From contig JAEWAQ010000039.1 of NCBI GenBank assembly GCA_023391635.1, positions 1 to 64,000 of the forward strand: a stretch of 64,000 nucleotides of DNA, given 5' to 3'. How positions within the stretch are numbered: position 1 is the stretch's first letter; the number at the start of each line of letters is the position of its first letter. Positions 35,590 to 44,767 of the stretch are shown in pieces. A program made the position numbers and the translations under genes. The notes below the pieces were generated by a model. That model was not told the origin of the DNA and did no database searches. It worked only from the letters and a program-made list of their open reading frames with translations. This DNA is from Bacillota bacterium. GTDB taxonomy: Bacteria > Bacillota > Bacilli > Paenibacillales > Paenibacillaceae.

Positions 35590-35803
35590 TAAAACATTCA
35601 CCTGCGCGTCCGCTTGGCTGCTGTCGTCGGCGCTCCCAGATTCATCATGCGGATATACCCAGATGTTCCATTCGCTTGCGATGTCCGTGCCGGCAAGCCG
35701 GACGTCAACGGTTCATTCGGGTCCAAGCGATACTTCCACTATCCGGCCAACTCCAAACTTGTCGAAATCGGCTGTAACTGCGTCGTCATCTATATAAAAC
35801 TCC
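35590..35803 (-). pseudogene. Fragment of a GH2-type glycosidase
   Basis: Between the sulfatase stop and the SGNH start, the reverse strand encodes VEPEFYIDDDAVTADFDKFG and, after an in-frame TGA (35709-35711), TVDVRLAGTDIASEWNIWVY followed by PHDESGSADDSS. The EWNIWVYP pattern matches NTWSIWVFPDEAESE in the large GH2 protein at 44.8-48.0 kb. No start codon, catalytic part or C-terminus is present. I take it as what is left of a gene that once lay between the sulfatase and the esterase. Confidence 0.65.
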
Positions 35804-35806
35804 GGT

Positions 35807-37711
35807 TCAACACCTGTCGTAATATCTGAGTCTGGATGCCGCGTAATCGACCATATCGTGATTCTTTGCGATCTTCTCCGCACGAACGCCAAGACAGGAT
35901 CTCACCATGTCAATCGCGCCAGGAACACAATCGAAAGACCCCAAACCCATATGTCCGCTTGGCGGCAATGCGCTTTCCAGAGCAGGCAGTGCTTCCCTCG
36001 CTGCTTCGTTGACCCTGCACATCGTGACCAGCGCTTCCGTTCTGACAAAACGGCTCTCGTGCGTCAAAGCGTCAATTAATATTTGGACCGCCGTCTTGAC
36101 GTGACTTGTACGGCACAGCGTTTCGGCAGCAGACATTCTGATATCGGGAGAATCATCTCCGAGTAGCTTAAGCAGCTTCATCTCCGCCTCTTCCGGCAAG
36201 CGGGATAACGCGTTCATGCCGATCGCTCCCCAACGTCGCAATGCCGGGTCGTCTTCCTCCAACAAGCGGTACAAGGCGGGAAGGTGCTCGCCCTCTAAAC
36301 GATTCGCGACGTTGGCGGCTGCCAGCAACCGCCCGATCGGGTTACGTTTCGGATCGGCCCCCATCTTGTAGGGGGTATCGCGCTCGGAACGTGTGTACAT
36401 TTCATATTGGGACAGCAGCCCGAGATCGTTATTTTGCACGATCCATTGCCCGCATTGACCTCTCAAATGGTGAAGCACTTCGCGATAATCGGGATCATCC
36501 GCCAAATTGTTCATTTGATCGGGGTCGTGCTCCATATCGTATAATTCCTCAACAGGCTTCCCGTTCATGAAGAAACATGCCAGACGGGTATCGACGATTA
36601 ATTGCCCCGCTTCGGCACGCTGCCTCCACTCTTCCAGCATATACGGCGCGCGGTCCCAACTGTAGGGCATGGCGTCCCAACCCAAATGCGGGAAAAAGTT
36701 GCGAATATAATGAAAACGTTTATTCCGCACGGCCCGGCTGAAGTCGAAATCCGCCGCTTCGTGATAATCTCTGGCTGCATAAGCATATTCACGTTCAGCC
36801 GTCGAAGGGCTGCCCAGGAAAGGGATACCTTGCATATAAGCTGGCAGACTGATTCCTGCCAGAGCCAGAATCGTCGGCGCAAAATCAACAAAGCTGATCA
36901 GTCTCTTACATGCTTCTCCGTCAGGTACCGGGGACAAGTGCTTCCACTTTTCAGGAAATCGAATGATCATCGGAACATGAAGTCCTTGATCCCACAGCCA
37001 GACCTTGCCTGCCGGTATGCCCATGCCATTATCCCCAAGAAAGATAACAATGGTATCATCGGCCAATCCATCCTCATCCAGCATGCGGAGAAACGCCGAG
37101 AAATCTTCATCCATGGAAGTCATTCGATCATGATATTCCGCCCATATGGTGCGGACAGCCGGTGTGTCAGGGTGATAGGAGGGAAGCACTATCCCCGCCG
37201 GATTATGCGCCCCCAGCCCGAGCGGTGTGCCGGGCTTTCTTCTCCCGTATTGGGATTGGTGGGTCTGAACCAGGTTCACCTGTCCGAAGAAAGGCTGTCC
37301 GGGCAGTCGATTGCGCCATTCAATCTCGATAGAGCCTTCCTTATCCCAAGGTTGATCCTGAGGCGTAAAGTTATAATCTGTTTTATAATGGCCGCCTTTC
37401 ATTCCGTTGAAGCAGTAGTACCCGTCCTCCCTTAGCAAGGACGTCATGCACCTGACCTCTTCCGGTGAAACCTTCACCCTGCCCCGGTGCTGCATGGTGC
37501 CAAGTCTTGTCGGATATACGCCTGTCGCCAGACAGGACCTGCTTGGCGAACAACAGGGATGAATGGAAAATACGTGATCGAACCTCACGCCATTTGCCGC
37601 AAAGTGATCCAGGTTAGGTGTTCTCGCATTGGGGTCTCCGTAGCACCCCAGGTTCGGACAAATGTCTTCAGCCGTCACAAATAAAAAGTTGGGTTGAGAT
37701 ATAGATTTCAT
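35807..37711 (-). CDS. Cytoplasmic type I sulfatase with HEAT-like repeats (locus 2)
   Basis: A 634-residue paralogue of the sulfatase at 29.5 kb, with the same N-terminus pattern (FVTAEDICPNLGCYGD), the same formylglycine motif CSPSR at Cys54, and the same C-terminal helical repeats (ALRRWGAIGMNALSRL, DDSPDIRMSAAETLCRTS). It has no signal peptide. GGAGG lies before the ATG at 37711, which directly follows the stop of the GH30 gene. It is part of the locus 2 operon. The two copies may act on different sulfate positions. Confidence 0.92.
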   Translation of the reverse strand: MKSISQPNFLFVTAEDICPNLGCYGDPNARTPNLDHFAANGVRFDHVFSIHPCCSPSRSCLATGVYPTRLGTMQHRGRVKVSPEEVRCMTSLLREDGYYCFNGMKGGHYKTDYNFTPQDQPWDKEGSIEIEWRNRLPGQPFFGQVNLVQTHQSQYGRRKPGTPLGLGAHNPAGIVLPSYHPDTPAVRTIWAEYHDRMTSMDEDFSAFLRMLDEDGLADDTIVIFLGDNGMGIPAGKVWLWDQGLHVPMIIRFPEKWKHLSPVPDGEACKRLISFVDFAPTILALAGISLPAYMQGIPFLGSPSTAEREYAYAARDYHEAADFDFSRAVRNKRFHYIRNFFPHLGWDAMPYSWDRAPYMLEEWRQRAEAGQLIVDTRLACFFMNGKPVEELYDMEHDPDQMNNLADDPDYREVLHHLRGQCGQWIVQNNDLGLLSQYEMYTRSERDTPYKMGADPKRNPIGRLLAAANVANRLEGEHLPALYRLLEEDDPALRRWGAIGMNALSRLPEEAEMKLLKLLGDDSPDIRMSAAETLCRTSHVKTAVQILIDALTHESRFVRTEALVTMCRVNEAAREALPALESALPPSGHMGLGSFDCVPGAIDMVRSCLGVRAEKIAKNHDMVDYAASRLRYYDRC

Positions 37712-39205
37712 CTATATTCCTCCATGCAAGGTAAGGATTGACCTTCCGGGAACCGTCAACACGCCGCCAGAAAATCCTTCGCCAAAATTCCGAAGGTCGT
37801 CCCCTTCCCTGTCGGAAGTAATATATTTGCTAAGACTGACTGGAAATTCTTTACAAATGAATTCGACGTCCTCGTCGTGTTCCCCATAATTGATGAACAC
37901 AACGGACAGCGTTCGGTGCGCCTCATGTATATAAGCAGATGCCATGAGACCTTCCTTGTTATCCACGCCGGTTAATGCCACTCTTACCGCTCCAGGGCGA
38001 ACAAACCTGCTGAAGTGCCCCAGCGTCCATAGCATCTTGGATGACCAGATCGTCTCGGCATCGCCGGAACGAGCGAAATCCGTGTAGATCAATCCATCCT
38101 TGTAATCATGCGGTGATACGGCCAACCACCAGTTCCAGGCCGTCGCCTGGGCGACCGTTAAATCATAATGGATGACTCTCGCCATGAATAACGCCATATC
38201 CATGCCAAGGTCCCTGCCGGGTCCATTCTTGTTCAAATTGCAATATTCGGTTTGCCACAGTTTCGCCCCAGGACAATAGCGATTAATCGCATCTCTCAGA
38301 TGCTGCCTGTATGTGATCAGACGATCTTCTTGATCTGCATGATCTGCCCAGTAGGCATGGTAGGACAGTTTATGGTCGACGAGCGGAGAGAATGCAGCAT
38401 CACCCAGGAAATCCTTGACGTATTCCCTGTACTTGCCATCGTAGTGAGCTGTGTCAACATGCCCCTGATAATAAGGAAGATGTGGCAGAAACGTTTGAAC
38501 GTCCTTATCATCCAACATGGCTGCGATTTCCGCAGCTTCTGCTATATCGATTTTTACAGGCAAATTTCGTTTGCGCAGTTCCTCATGAAGCGCTCGTACA
38601 ATTGATTTGATCTGATCGTTCGTATAACGGTTGCCTTCCTGCTTGCTGTCATCCCAGGACCAGGATGGTTCGTTTACCGGGCTAATATAATCGAATGGCA
38701 TTCCGTCCTCTGTGAAATGTTGTACAATATCCGCCAAATATTGGGCAAATTCGCCGATTCGCTCATCAGCCAGGTTGCTTTGCCCGGCACTGGCGTCTGG
38801 CGTTATTTTCCCGTTCTTGGTCATCCATGCGGGAGGGGAATAAGCCATCGCGATGAACTGTTCCACGCCGCGCGCTTTCGCCGCCTTCATAAACCAGCGC
38901 TGACCTTCGTGCGTATGCCAATCGTAAGCGGAATTCGCACGCTTGCGGAACGTGTCCGTATGGCTCCTCCACTGTAGCGGCTCGGGATATTCTGTACCGT
39001 CTGCGGCTCCGCCAGAGCCGATGGCGAAACGCCATCCACTAAGGCCAATGCCTTGATCGACTGAAAACAACAAGTCGGCAATGATGTTCTTGCTGTCCTC
39101 CGTCCACATGCTACCGATCGGATCCAATGACCACGCGCCGGAGGCGCCAAAATGGTCGATGGTTTGGAAAGTATTGCCCGCATCAAGCTCATACTGGTTA
39201 GCCAA
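37712..39205 (-). CDS. Cytoplasmic GH30-type glycoside hydrolase (locus 2)
   Basis: A 497-residue retaining glycosidase without a signal peptide. Acid/base Glu179 lies in SPVNEPSWSW and nucleophile Glu320 in LWQTEYC; a C-terminal beta domain ends LTVPGRSILTLHGGI. The start TTG at 39205 is preferred, because AAGGAGG abuts the ATG at 39214 but is well spaced from the TTG. It would split imported oligosaccharides inside the cell, complementing the secreted GH30 of locus 1. It lies 66 bp after the binding-lipoprotein gene and directly before the sulfatase. Galactan specificity is inferred from family and context. Confidence 0.86.
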   Translation of the reverse strand: MANQYELDAGNTFQTIDHFGASGAWSLDPIGSMWTEDSKNIIADLLFSVDQGIGLSGWRFAIGSGGAADGTEYPEPLQWRSHTDTFRKRANSAYDWHTHEGQRWFMKAAKARGVEQFIAMAYSPPAWMTKNGKITPDASAGQSNLADERIGEFAQYLADIVQHFTEDGMPFDYISPVNEPSWSWDDSKQEGNRYTNDQIKSIVRALHEELRKRNLPVKIDIAEAAEIAAMLDDKDVQTFLPHLPYYQGHVDTAHYDGKYREYVKDFLGDAAFSPLVDHKLSYHAYWADHADQEDRLITYRQHLRDAINRYCPGAKLWQTEYCNLNKNGPGRDLGMDMALFMARVIHYDLTVAQATAWNWWLAVSPHDYKDGLIYTDFARSGDAETIWSSKMLWTLGHFSRFVRPGAVRVALTGVDNKEGLMASAYIHEAHRTLSVVFINYGEHDEDVEFICKEFPVSLSKYITSDREGDDLRNFGEGFSGGVLTVPGRSILTLHGGI

Positions 39206-39271
39206 AGCGAACATCCTCCTTAACTTCGAAGGGGCCGGACAGTGCCAGCCCCTTCTGCTATCTTTATGTGA

Positions 39272-40891
39272 TTAGCCTTCAACCAGTTGTTTATAAGCAT
39301 CCAATTGTTTCTGAATTTCGGCCATCACTTTGTCGAATCCGGCAGCCTTCAGCTTACTGCGTAAATTCTCAACCGCCTTGACTGGGTCGCCCGCCTTGCC
39401 CCAAGAGATCGCCGGGCCAAATTGCGCGGAAACTTGTGAAATGGCAGCAAGCTCGGCTTGCACAGACGTTTTATCGAAGACAAATCGGCCATACGGGAAC
39501 GGTTTGGCAATCTTGTCATACGCTTCATAGATGGTCTTCATGCCATCCCAATCCTTACCAGATGGAATTTGGAATTTATCCACGCGTCCTCCCCAGAAGT
39601 TGGTTGCCACACTATCTCGTGTTTGATCATAACCTCCCGGACGATACCATTTGCCGTCCCGGATTTCATATTGTACGCCTTCGATCCCGTAGTTCATCAA
39701 TCGGTAGATTTCTTCATCATTGCGGAGCAGGTCGTAAACCATGAGCGCGCGCTCCGGATTTTTGCTATGCGCGCCAAGGGAAGTTGCGCCATGCGTGATC
39801 GGTTCCTTGACCAGATTGCCGCGGGTTGTGGCATAAGCGAACATTTGCAAGTCCGAACCAGGCTGCTGCTCGTCCATTTCCAGGCGAAGCGTGCTGAAGG
39901 TTTGCGTATGATGCTGGTCGACGCCGGTTTGGCCGGCTTTTAACAGTGAACGAGTATCGCCTTTATAGTTGAGAACATCTTCCCGCCAGTAGCCGTTGTC
40001 ACCCCATTGTTTCATCAATTTGGCGAAGTCAACGAATACATCGTCGAACACAGGACTGTAGGCCGTATATTTATCATCATAAGATTTGCCATAGAACATG
40101 GGCAGGAATCCAGTCGAAATCCGAAGCGATATCGCATCCGTATTGGAGATGAAATACCCTTCTGTCGGCGTCCATTGGGCGCTTTGCGTATCATAGGGAA
40201 TGATGCCCTTCAAGTCTTTCACGCCCTGCATATACTTGCCCATCGTTTCAAAATCCTTGATCGGTTCGGTAATGCCGACTTCTTTGGCCCAGTCGCCGCG
40301 GTAAAAGAAGCCGTGGTTCACCCATTGAGTAAAATCATTCTCTGGAATCATGACGATTTGATTCTTGTATTTCGTTTGATCCCAATCCCCTGCTGGAACA
40401 TCGTTCCATGTCAGAGGAGCATATTTAGGAAGCAAATCGTCAAGTGGCAAGAACGCGCCTTTCTGAGCATTGGGCCAAGTATCAAGCCAGTCTGAACCGG
40501 TCGTGATCAAATCCAAAGACTCTCCGGAAGCAAGCGCCAGGTTGTATTTGGTTTGCCAGTCCGCCCATTCAATCCACTTCAGCTCCAGGTTGGCATTGAC
40601 CTTTTCTTTCAGAATGGCATTGACCTTGTCCATCACTTTTTCCAACTGCCCGTTGGTCTGTTTGTCACCAAGCATTAAATAGTTAATCGTAACAAATTTG
40701 GAAGTGTCAATCGCATCTTGAGCAGCCTTGCTAGGCTCAGCGGTAGAGTCCCCGTTGTTCGTTGTTGCCGGTTGATTGCTCGCCCCGTTGCTTTCATTGG
40801 CCGAATTGTTGCTATTCGACGAACAAGCCGCCAAGCCGAATACTACGGTGATCACCAATAGCAGAATCACGAGCGATTTCATTCTCTTCAT
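39272..40891 (-). CDS. Oligosaccharide-binding lipoprotein (locus 2)
   Basis: A 539-residue extracellular solute-binding protein. The signal peptide MKRMKSLVILLLVITVV ends in the lipobox GLAAC with Cys23, followed by an Asn/Ser-rich linker. The fold is that of large LplA-like binding proteins (LDTWPNAQKGAFLPLDDLLP, PYDTQSAQWTPTEGYFISNT). GGGAGA precedes the start. It serves the two permeases upstream in the same operon and belongs to a different subgroup from the locus 1 lipoprotein. Confidence 0.92.
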   Translation of the reverse strand: MKRMKSLVILLLVITVVFGLAACSSNSNNSANESNGASNQPATTNNGDSTAEPSKAAQDAIDTSKFVTINYLMLGDKQTNGQLEKVMDKVNAILKEKVNANLELKWIEWADWQTKYNLALASGESLDLITTGSDWLDTWPNAQKGAFLPLDDLLPKYAPLTWNDVPAGDWDQTKYKNQIVMIPENDFTQWVNHGFFYRGDWAKEVGITEPIKDFETMGKYMQGVKDLKGIIPYDTQSAQWTPTEGYFISNTDAISLRISTGFLPMFYGKSYDDKYTAYSPVFDDVFVDFAKLMKQWGDNGYWREDVLNYKGDTRSLLKAGQTGVDQHHTQTFSTLRLEMDEQQPGSDLQMFAYATTRGNLVKEPITHGATSLGAHSKNPERALMVYDLLRNDEEIYRLMNYGIEGVQYEIRDGKWYRPGGYDQTRDSVATNFWGGRVDKFQIPSGKDWDGMKTIYEAYDKIAKPFPYGRFVFDKTSVQAELAAISQVSAQFGPAISWGKAGDPVKAVENLRSKLKAAGFDKVMAEIQKQLDAYKQLVEG

Positions 40892-40985
40892 TGCTTCTTC
40901 TCCCTTTTGGTCGTTTTTTCAAAAACTGCGCATGTTTTTGAATATATGAAATGAGGTGTTTGGATAACGCCTCAGAACATATCGA

Positions 40986-41891
40986 TCAGCCTTTCACTGC
41001 ACCAACTGTGATCCCTTTGATGAAATAGCGTTGAACCATCGGATAGAACAGAATGACCGGACCAGTCGCCACAATGGCAGTCGCCATCTTCATCGATTCC
41101 AGCGGCACATCCCTCGGCTCAACGTTGGATGCCGCTGCGGAATTTCGAATGAACTCCGCACTGGTAATGATGTTGTACAAGAACAATTGCAAAGGACGAT
41201 ATTCCACATTCGTAGATAGAAACAACATGGAATTGTACCATTCGTTCCAATATTGGAGGGCAATGAACAATCCGATCGTAGCCAATGCCGGTGTGGACAT
41301 CGGCAGGATCAGCCGGATGAATATCGTAAAGTCGCCTGCTCCGTCTATCTTGGCCGATTCCGTAATGGCATGCGGAATCGAGCGAATGAATGTCTTCATA
41401 AGGATGATCAGAAACGGCGCCATTAGCCCAGGCAATAGAACGGCAAGGTAATTGTCCTTCAAATCCAGATATTGCGTAATTAGCAAGTAGAACGGAACAA
41501 GTCCGCCGGAGAATAACGTCGTGAAGTAGATGAGAAACGAAAGGCGATTGCGATATTGGAAATCCGGTCGTTGCAAGGCGTAACCTGTCATGGCGACAAG
41601 GAAAAGACCGATCGCGGTGCCGGACAAAGTCAGGATCATCGTGACAATATAGGAGCCGACAATCAGCCGCGGATTTTCAAAGACAATCTTGTAACCGAAA
41701 GTGCTGAATTCCTTCGGCCACAAGTTGAATCCATGCACGACGATGGAATGTTCTGAAGTCAAAGACGTAGAGACGATCAGCACAAACGGCAGCAAACAGC
41801 ACAAGGCAAACAAGGCAATATAGGCATAGCTGAACATCCGGACAACAACTGTGGAGAAATCTTTCTTAATGCTGGATGAAGTTTGTTCCAT
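40986..41891 (-). CDS. Sugar ABC transporter permease, LplC type (locus 2)
   Basis: A 301-residue permease. The start at 41891 (MEQTSSSIKKDF) has AAAGGGGG upstream; the frame extends upstream only as a shadow of the LplB gene. The EAA-type loop reads TESAKIDGAGDFTIFIRLIL, with Ser in place of the first Ala, and the C-terminus is RYFIKGITVGAVKG. It lies 14 bp after the LplB-type gene. Confidence 0.92.
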   Translation of the reverse strand: MEQTSSSIKKDFSTVVVRMFSYAYIALFALCCLLPFVLIVSTSLTSEHSIVVHGFNLWPKEFSTFGYKIVFENPRLIVGSYIVTMILTLSGTAIGLFLVAMTGYALQRPDFQYRNRLSFLIYFTTLFSGGLVPFYLLITQYLDLKDNYLAVLLPGLMAPFLIILMKTFIRSIPHAITESAKIDGAGDFTIFIRLILPMSTPALATIGLFIALQYWNEWYNSMLFLSTNVEYRPLQLFLYNIITSAEFIRNSAAASNVEPRDVPLESMKMATAIVATGPVILFYPMVQRYFIKGITVGAVKG

Positions 41892-41905
41892 GTCTGTCGC
41901 CCCCT

Positions 41906-42811
41906 TTAGAACAGTGAATTTTCCGGCGAGAATTTTCTTACCAGCCAGTTGGCTGTCAGTACAATGCCGAATCCAAACACGGATTGGTACAGGCTTACGG
42001 CACTGCCCATGGAGAAGTTGAAATTGGTCATCAATGCCCTGAATACGTACGTCTCGATAATATCGGTCGTTTCGTACAACATGGTATTGTTCGCGCCGAC
42101 AAGGTTGTAGAACAATCCGAAATTTCCTTTCAGTACCCCGCCAAGCGAGAATAAAAGGAGGATGATAAAGGTCGGTTTCAACCAAGGAAGTATGATGTAG
42201 CGAATGCGCTGAACGGCGCTGGCGCCGTCAATTTCCGCAGCTTCGATAATTTCCGTGTCCAGACTCATGATAGAAGCAAAGTAAATGATGGAACCGTAGC
42301 CTGTAGACTGCCATAAGTAAGCCACCACAATAATGAAAGGCCAGATGTGCGGATTAGAATAGGTTTTGACGGGATCAAACCCCAAGGCTGTTATGGTTGA
42401 ATTCAAAAGGCCGTAGTCATAACTCAGAATGTTATAGGCAAGCAGACCGATCAGGACCGGGGATATGAAATGCGGAAGAAACATGATCGTCTGGGACACT
42501 TTCTTAAACCACTTGAGCCTCAATTCATTAAGCAGGATCGCCACAAAAATTTGCATGAAATTCCCAAGCACGATAAAGGCCAAGTTGTAGGCAATGGTGT
42601 TAAAAGTCAGCTTCCACAGATCGCCGGACATGACAAGAAATTTAAAGTTATCCCATCCGATAAACTGGCTTTTGAAGATGCCCTGCGTATAATTGTAATC
42701 GATAAAGGCCAAATACAATCCAGGCATCGGCAAGTACGCGAATATCAAGAAGAAAATAATTGTTGGCATGCACATTAGAATCAGAACCCGGCTGTTCCAT
42801 ACTTTTTGCAA
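41906..42811 (-). CDS. Sugar ABC transporter permease, LplB type (locus 2)
   Basis: A 301-residue permease with six membrane segments and the loop EAAEIDGASAVQRIRYIILP. I prefer the TTG at 42811 (MQKVWNSRVLIL), which has GGGGAGA 6 nt upstream; the ATG at 42826 has no ribosome site. It is the first gene of the locus 2 operon. A TATAAT box on the reverse strand (around 42927) lies about 110 bp upstream, without a good -35, which would suit an activator-dependent promoter. Confidence 0.9.
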   Translation of the reverse strand: MQKVWNSRVLILMCMPTIIFFLIFAYLPMPGLYLAFIDYNYTQGIFKSQFIGWDNFKFLVMSGDLWKLTFNTIAYNLAFIVLGNFMQIFVAILLNELRLKWFKKVSQTIMFLPHFISPVLIGLLAYNILSYDYGLLNSTITALGFDPVKTYSNPHIWPFIIVVAYLWQSTGYGSIIYFASIMSLDTEIIEAAEIDGASAVQRIRYIILPWLKPTFIILLLFSLGGVLKGNFGLFYNLVGANNTMLYETTDIIETYVFRALMTNFNFSMGSAVSLYQSVFGFGIVLTANWLVRKFSPENSLF

Positions 42812-43009
42812 TAGATATCTCCCCATTTTTCATCAGGTTTATGAAATCACAATTGTAATAATCCGCATGATTCACTTGCTTCCCATTTATGCGACTATGA
42901 ATATGAAACCCCTTACACCCTCTATTATAAACACTAACAGGGTTAAATAACATGATATATATTGCTGACAATCCGCACAATTGCGCTGCGTAATTGCAGC
43001 CGTTAAACT

Positions 43010-43052
43010 GGGCTACCCTGCATTAGCCAGAAAAGCTAATGCAGGGTAGCCC
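43010..43052 (-). terminator. Terminator of the third sulfatase gene
   Basis: A perfect 18-bp stem (43010-43027 with 43035-43052) around a 7-nt loop lies about 65 bp past the sulfatase stop. On the reverse strand AGTTTAA follows. It isolates the sulfatase from the locus 2 transport operon. Confidence 0.75.
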
Positions 43053-43118
43053 GGTGGAAATCAGTGAAAGACTTCAATATCTCTGGCGGAGATTGTGGCG
43101 CGCCTTTTATCCCCATAG

Positions 43119-44504
43119 CTAGCTTGAACTTAGGTAATCAGGATTTGTTACCGGCATATTGGCTTCGATTCTCTCACGCCAGCCGTGCAAGTTCGATTGC
43201 AGTTCGGCGGCAATTTCCGGATGACTTGCCGCCAGATTATGCTGCTCTTCCAAGTCTTCTCGCAATTGATACAACTCAAGGTGCCCGTCCTCGAAAAATT
43301 CAATCAACTTGTAATCACCCATTCGTATAGAAGACCCCGGTGTGCCGCCATGATTGCCGTAATGCGGATAATGCCAATAGATCGCTTCCCGGTCCAATGA
43401 TTCGGCGCCGTTCAGTAAAGGCGTGATGCTTGTTCCATCCATATGCTGCCCCGGGAGGGGCGGAATACCGGCCATTTCCAGGAACGTCGGATAAAAATCC
43501 GGGCTCGTCACCGGTACGGAACACACAGTTCCCGGTTTTGTGACGCCGGGCCACTTCACGATAAGAGGTTCGCGCACGCCGCCTTCATACATCCATCCTT
43601 TGCCTTCATTTAACGGTGCATTGCAAGTTGGCGATCCTTCCGCGGTGGACAACCCGCCGTTATCGGAGGTGAACACAATGGTGGTATGATCCGCTTGCCC
43701 GGTTTCTTCAAGCGCATCCAACAGCCTACCAATATTGGAATCCAGATTTTCAATCATGGCTGCGTAACAGGGATCGGATTGCACGCGCCTGCGTTGAATA
43801 CGCTGATTCTTCATATGTTCCGCGGGGAAATAGTCGCCTTCTTCAAAGGTCTGTATGCGGTCCAACCCCACCCTTCTAGCCTTTCTTTCGTACTTTTCCG
43901 TCAATTCCTCGCTTGGAGACTGAATCGGAATATGCATGGCATAGTGGCACAGATTCAGGAAGAATGGCTTCTCGCTAGGCATGGATATCAAGCGAATGGC
44001 TTCATCAGTCAGACGATCGGTTAAATATTCCCCCGTTGGTCCATCCGTCAAATGAGGGATATGATAGGGGCTGAAGTAGCCGTATTTCGGATGTCCCATT
44101 TGGCAACCGCCAATATTTACATCGAAACCGTGATGTTGCGGGAAATAAGACTCCTCGCCAAGATGCCATTTGCCTACATGCCACGTCCTGTAGCCGCCTT
44201 CTCTTAGTGCAGCGGCCAGACTATATTCCTCCAGCGACAAATGATCCACGTAAGGGGCACCGATTAACTTGCCCCTCTCCGGGCCCGCTCCGATATATTG
44301 AGTGACGCCTAGCCTGGCTGGATACTTCCCGCTCATCACGCTAGCCCGGGTTGGCGAACAAACAGGACATGCTGCGTAAGCATCTGTGAATCGAACCCCT
44401 TGCGCTGCTAATCGGTCGAGGTTCGGTGTTTCGTAGAAGGTGCTTCCATAGCATCCAAGGTCCTTCCAGCCCATATCGTCCATTAAAATCATGATCAGGT
44501 TCAT
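43119..44504 (-). CDS. Type I sulfatase, third copy
   Basis: A 461-residue sulfatase of standard length, without HEAT repeats. MNLIMILMDDMGWKDLGCYG is the metal-binding N-terminus, and the formylglycine motif is CSPTR with Cys49. No signal peptide is present. It belongs to a different branch from the two repeat-bearing sulfatases (arylsulfatase A-like, with KWHLG and the substrate-side histidines). AAGGGGAG lies before the ATG. It is transcribed alone, between the locus 2 operon and the GH2 gene, and would act on another sulfate group of the same glycan. Confidence 0.92.
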   Translation of the reverse strand: MNLIMILMDDMGWKDLGCYGSTFYETPNLDRLAAQGVRFTDAYAACPVCSPTRASVMSGKYPARLGVTQYIGAGPERGKLIGAPYVDHLSLEEYSLAAALREGGYRTWHVGKWHLGEESYFPQHHGFDVNIGGCQMGHPKYGYFSPYHIPHLTDGPTGEYLTDRLTDEAIRLISMPSEKPFFLNLCHYAMHIPIQSPSEELTEKYERKARRVGLDRIQTFEEGDYFPAEHMKNQRIQRRRVQSDPCYAAMIENLDSNIGRLLDALEETGQADHTTIVFTSDNGGLSTAEGSPTCNAPLNEGKGWMYEGGVREPLIVKWPGVTKPGTVCSVPVTSPDFYPTFLEMAGIPPLPGQHMDGTSITPLLNGAESLDREAIYWHYPHYGNHGGTPGSSIRMGDYKLIEFFEDGHLELYQLREDLEEQHNLAASHPEIAAELQSNLHGWRERIEANMPVTNPDYLSSS

Positions 44505-44726
44505 GTAATGTTCTCCCCTTCTTTTTGAAGCGCTTTCTCAGCTGTTAATGTACCTTTATCTACCTCTTTGGCACAAGTAGTAACATGCTGGTTTCCCTCA
44601 CATTTCTGCTATTTGCAATCTTCGCTTTATGACAGTGCACCGCCAGGCGCAACAGGGTAAGACGGGGACTGCTCCCCAACTTGGACTCCCAAATATTTGA
44701 ACAAATTTACCCGGGATCGGTTTAAC

Positions 44727-44758
44727 GAAAAAACCGGTCAGCTGCAGGCTTAACCGGT
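44727..44758 (-). terminator. Terminator of the GH2 gene
   Basis: ACCGGT (44733-44738) pairs with ACCGGT (44753-44758), extended by wobble pairs. On the reverse strand TTTTTT follows. It lies about 10 bp past the GH2 stop. Confidence 0.65.
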
Positions 44759-44767
44759 CCAACGATT

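Noticed and set aside
35398..35601. Small open frame MNVLLVGSCERSENAVGSRK
   Set aside because: It is the SGNH gene read in another frame, with only its first codons from the GH2 fragment.
44525..44540. cre-like TGAAGCGCTTTCTCA upstream of the third sulfatase
   Set aside because: It has about three mismatches at conserved positions and overlaps the region just before the ribosome site; too weak to call.
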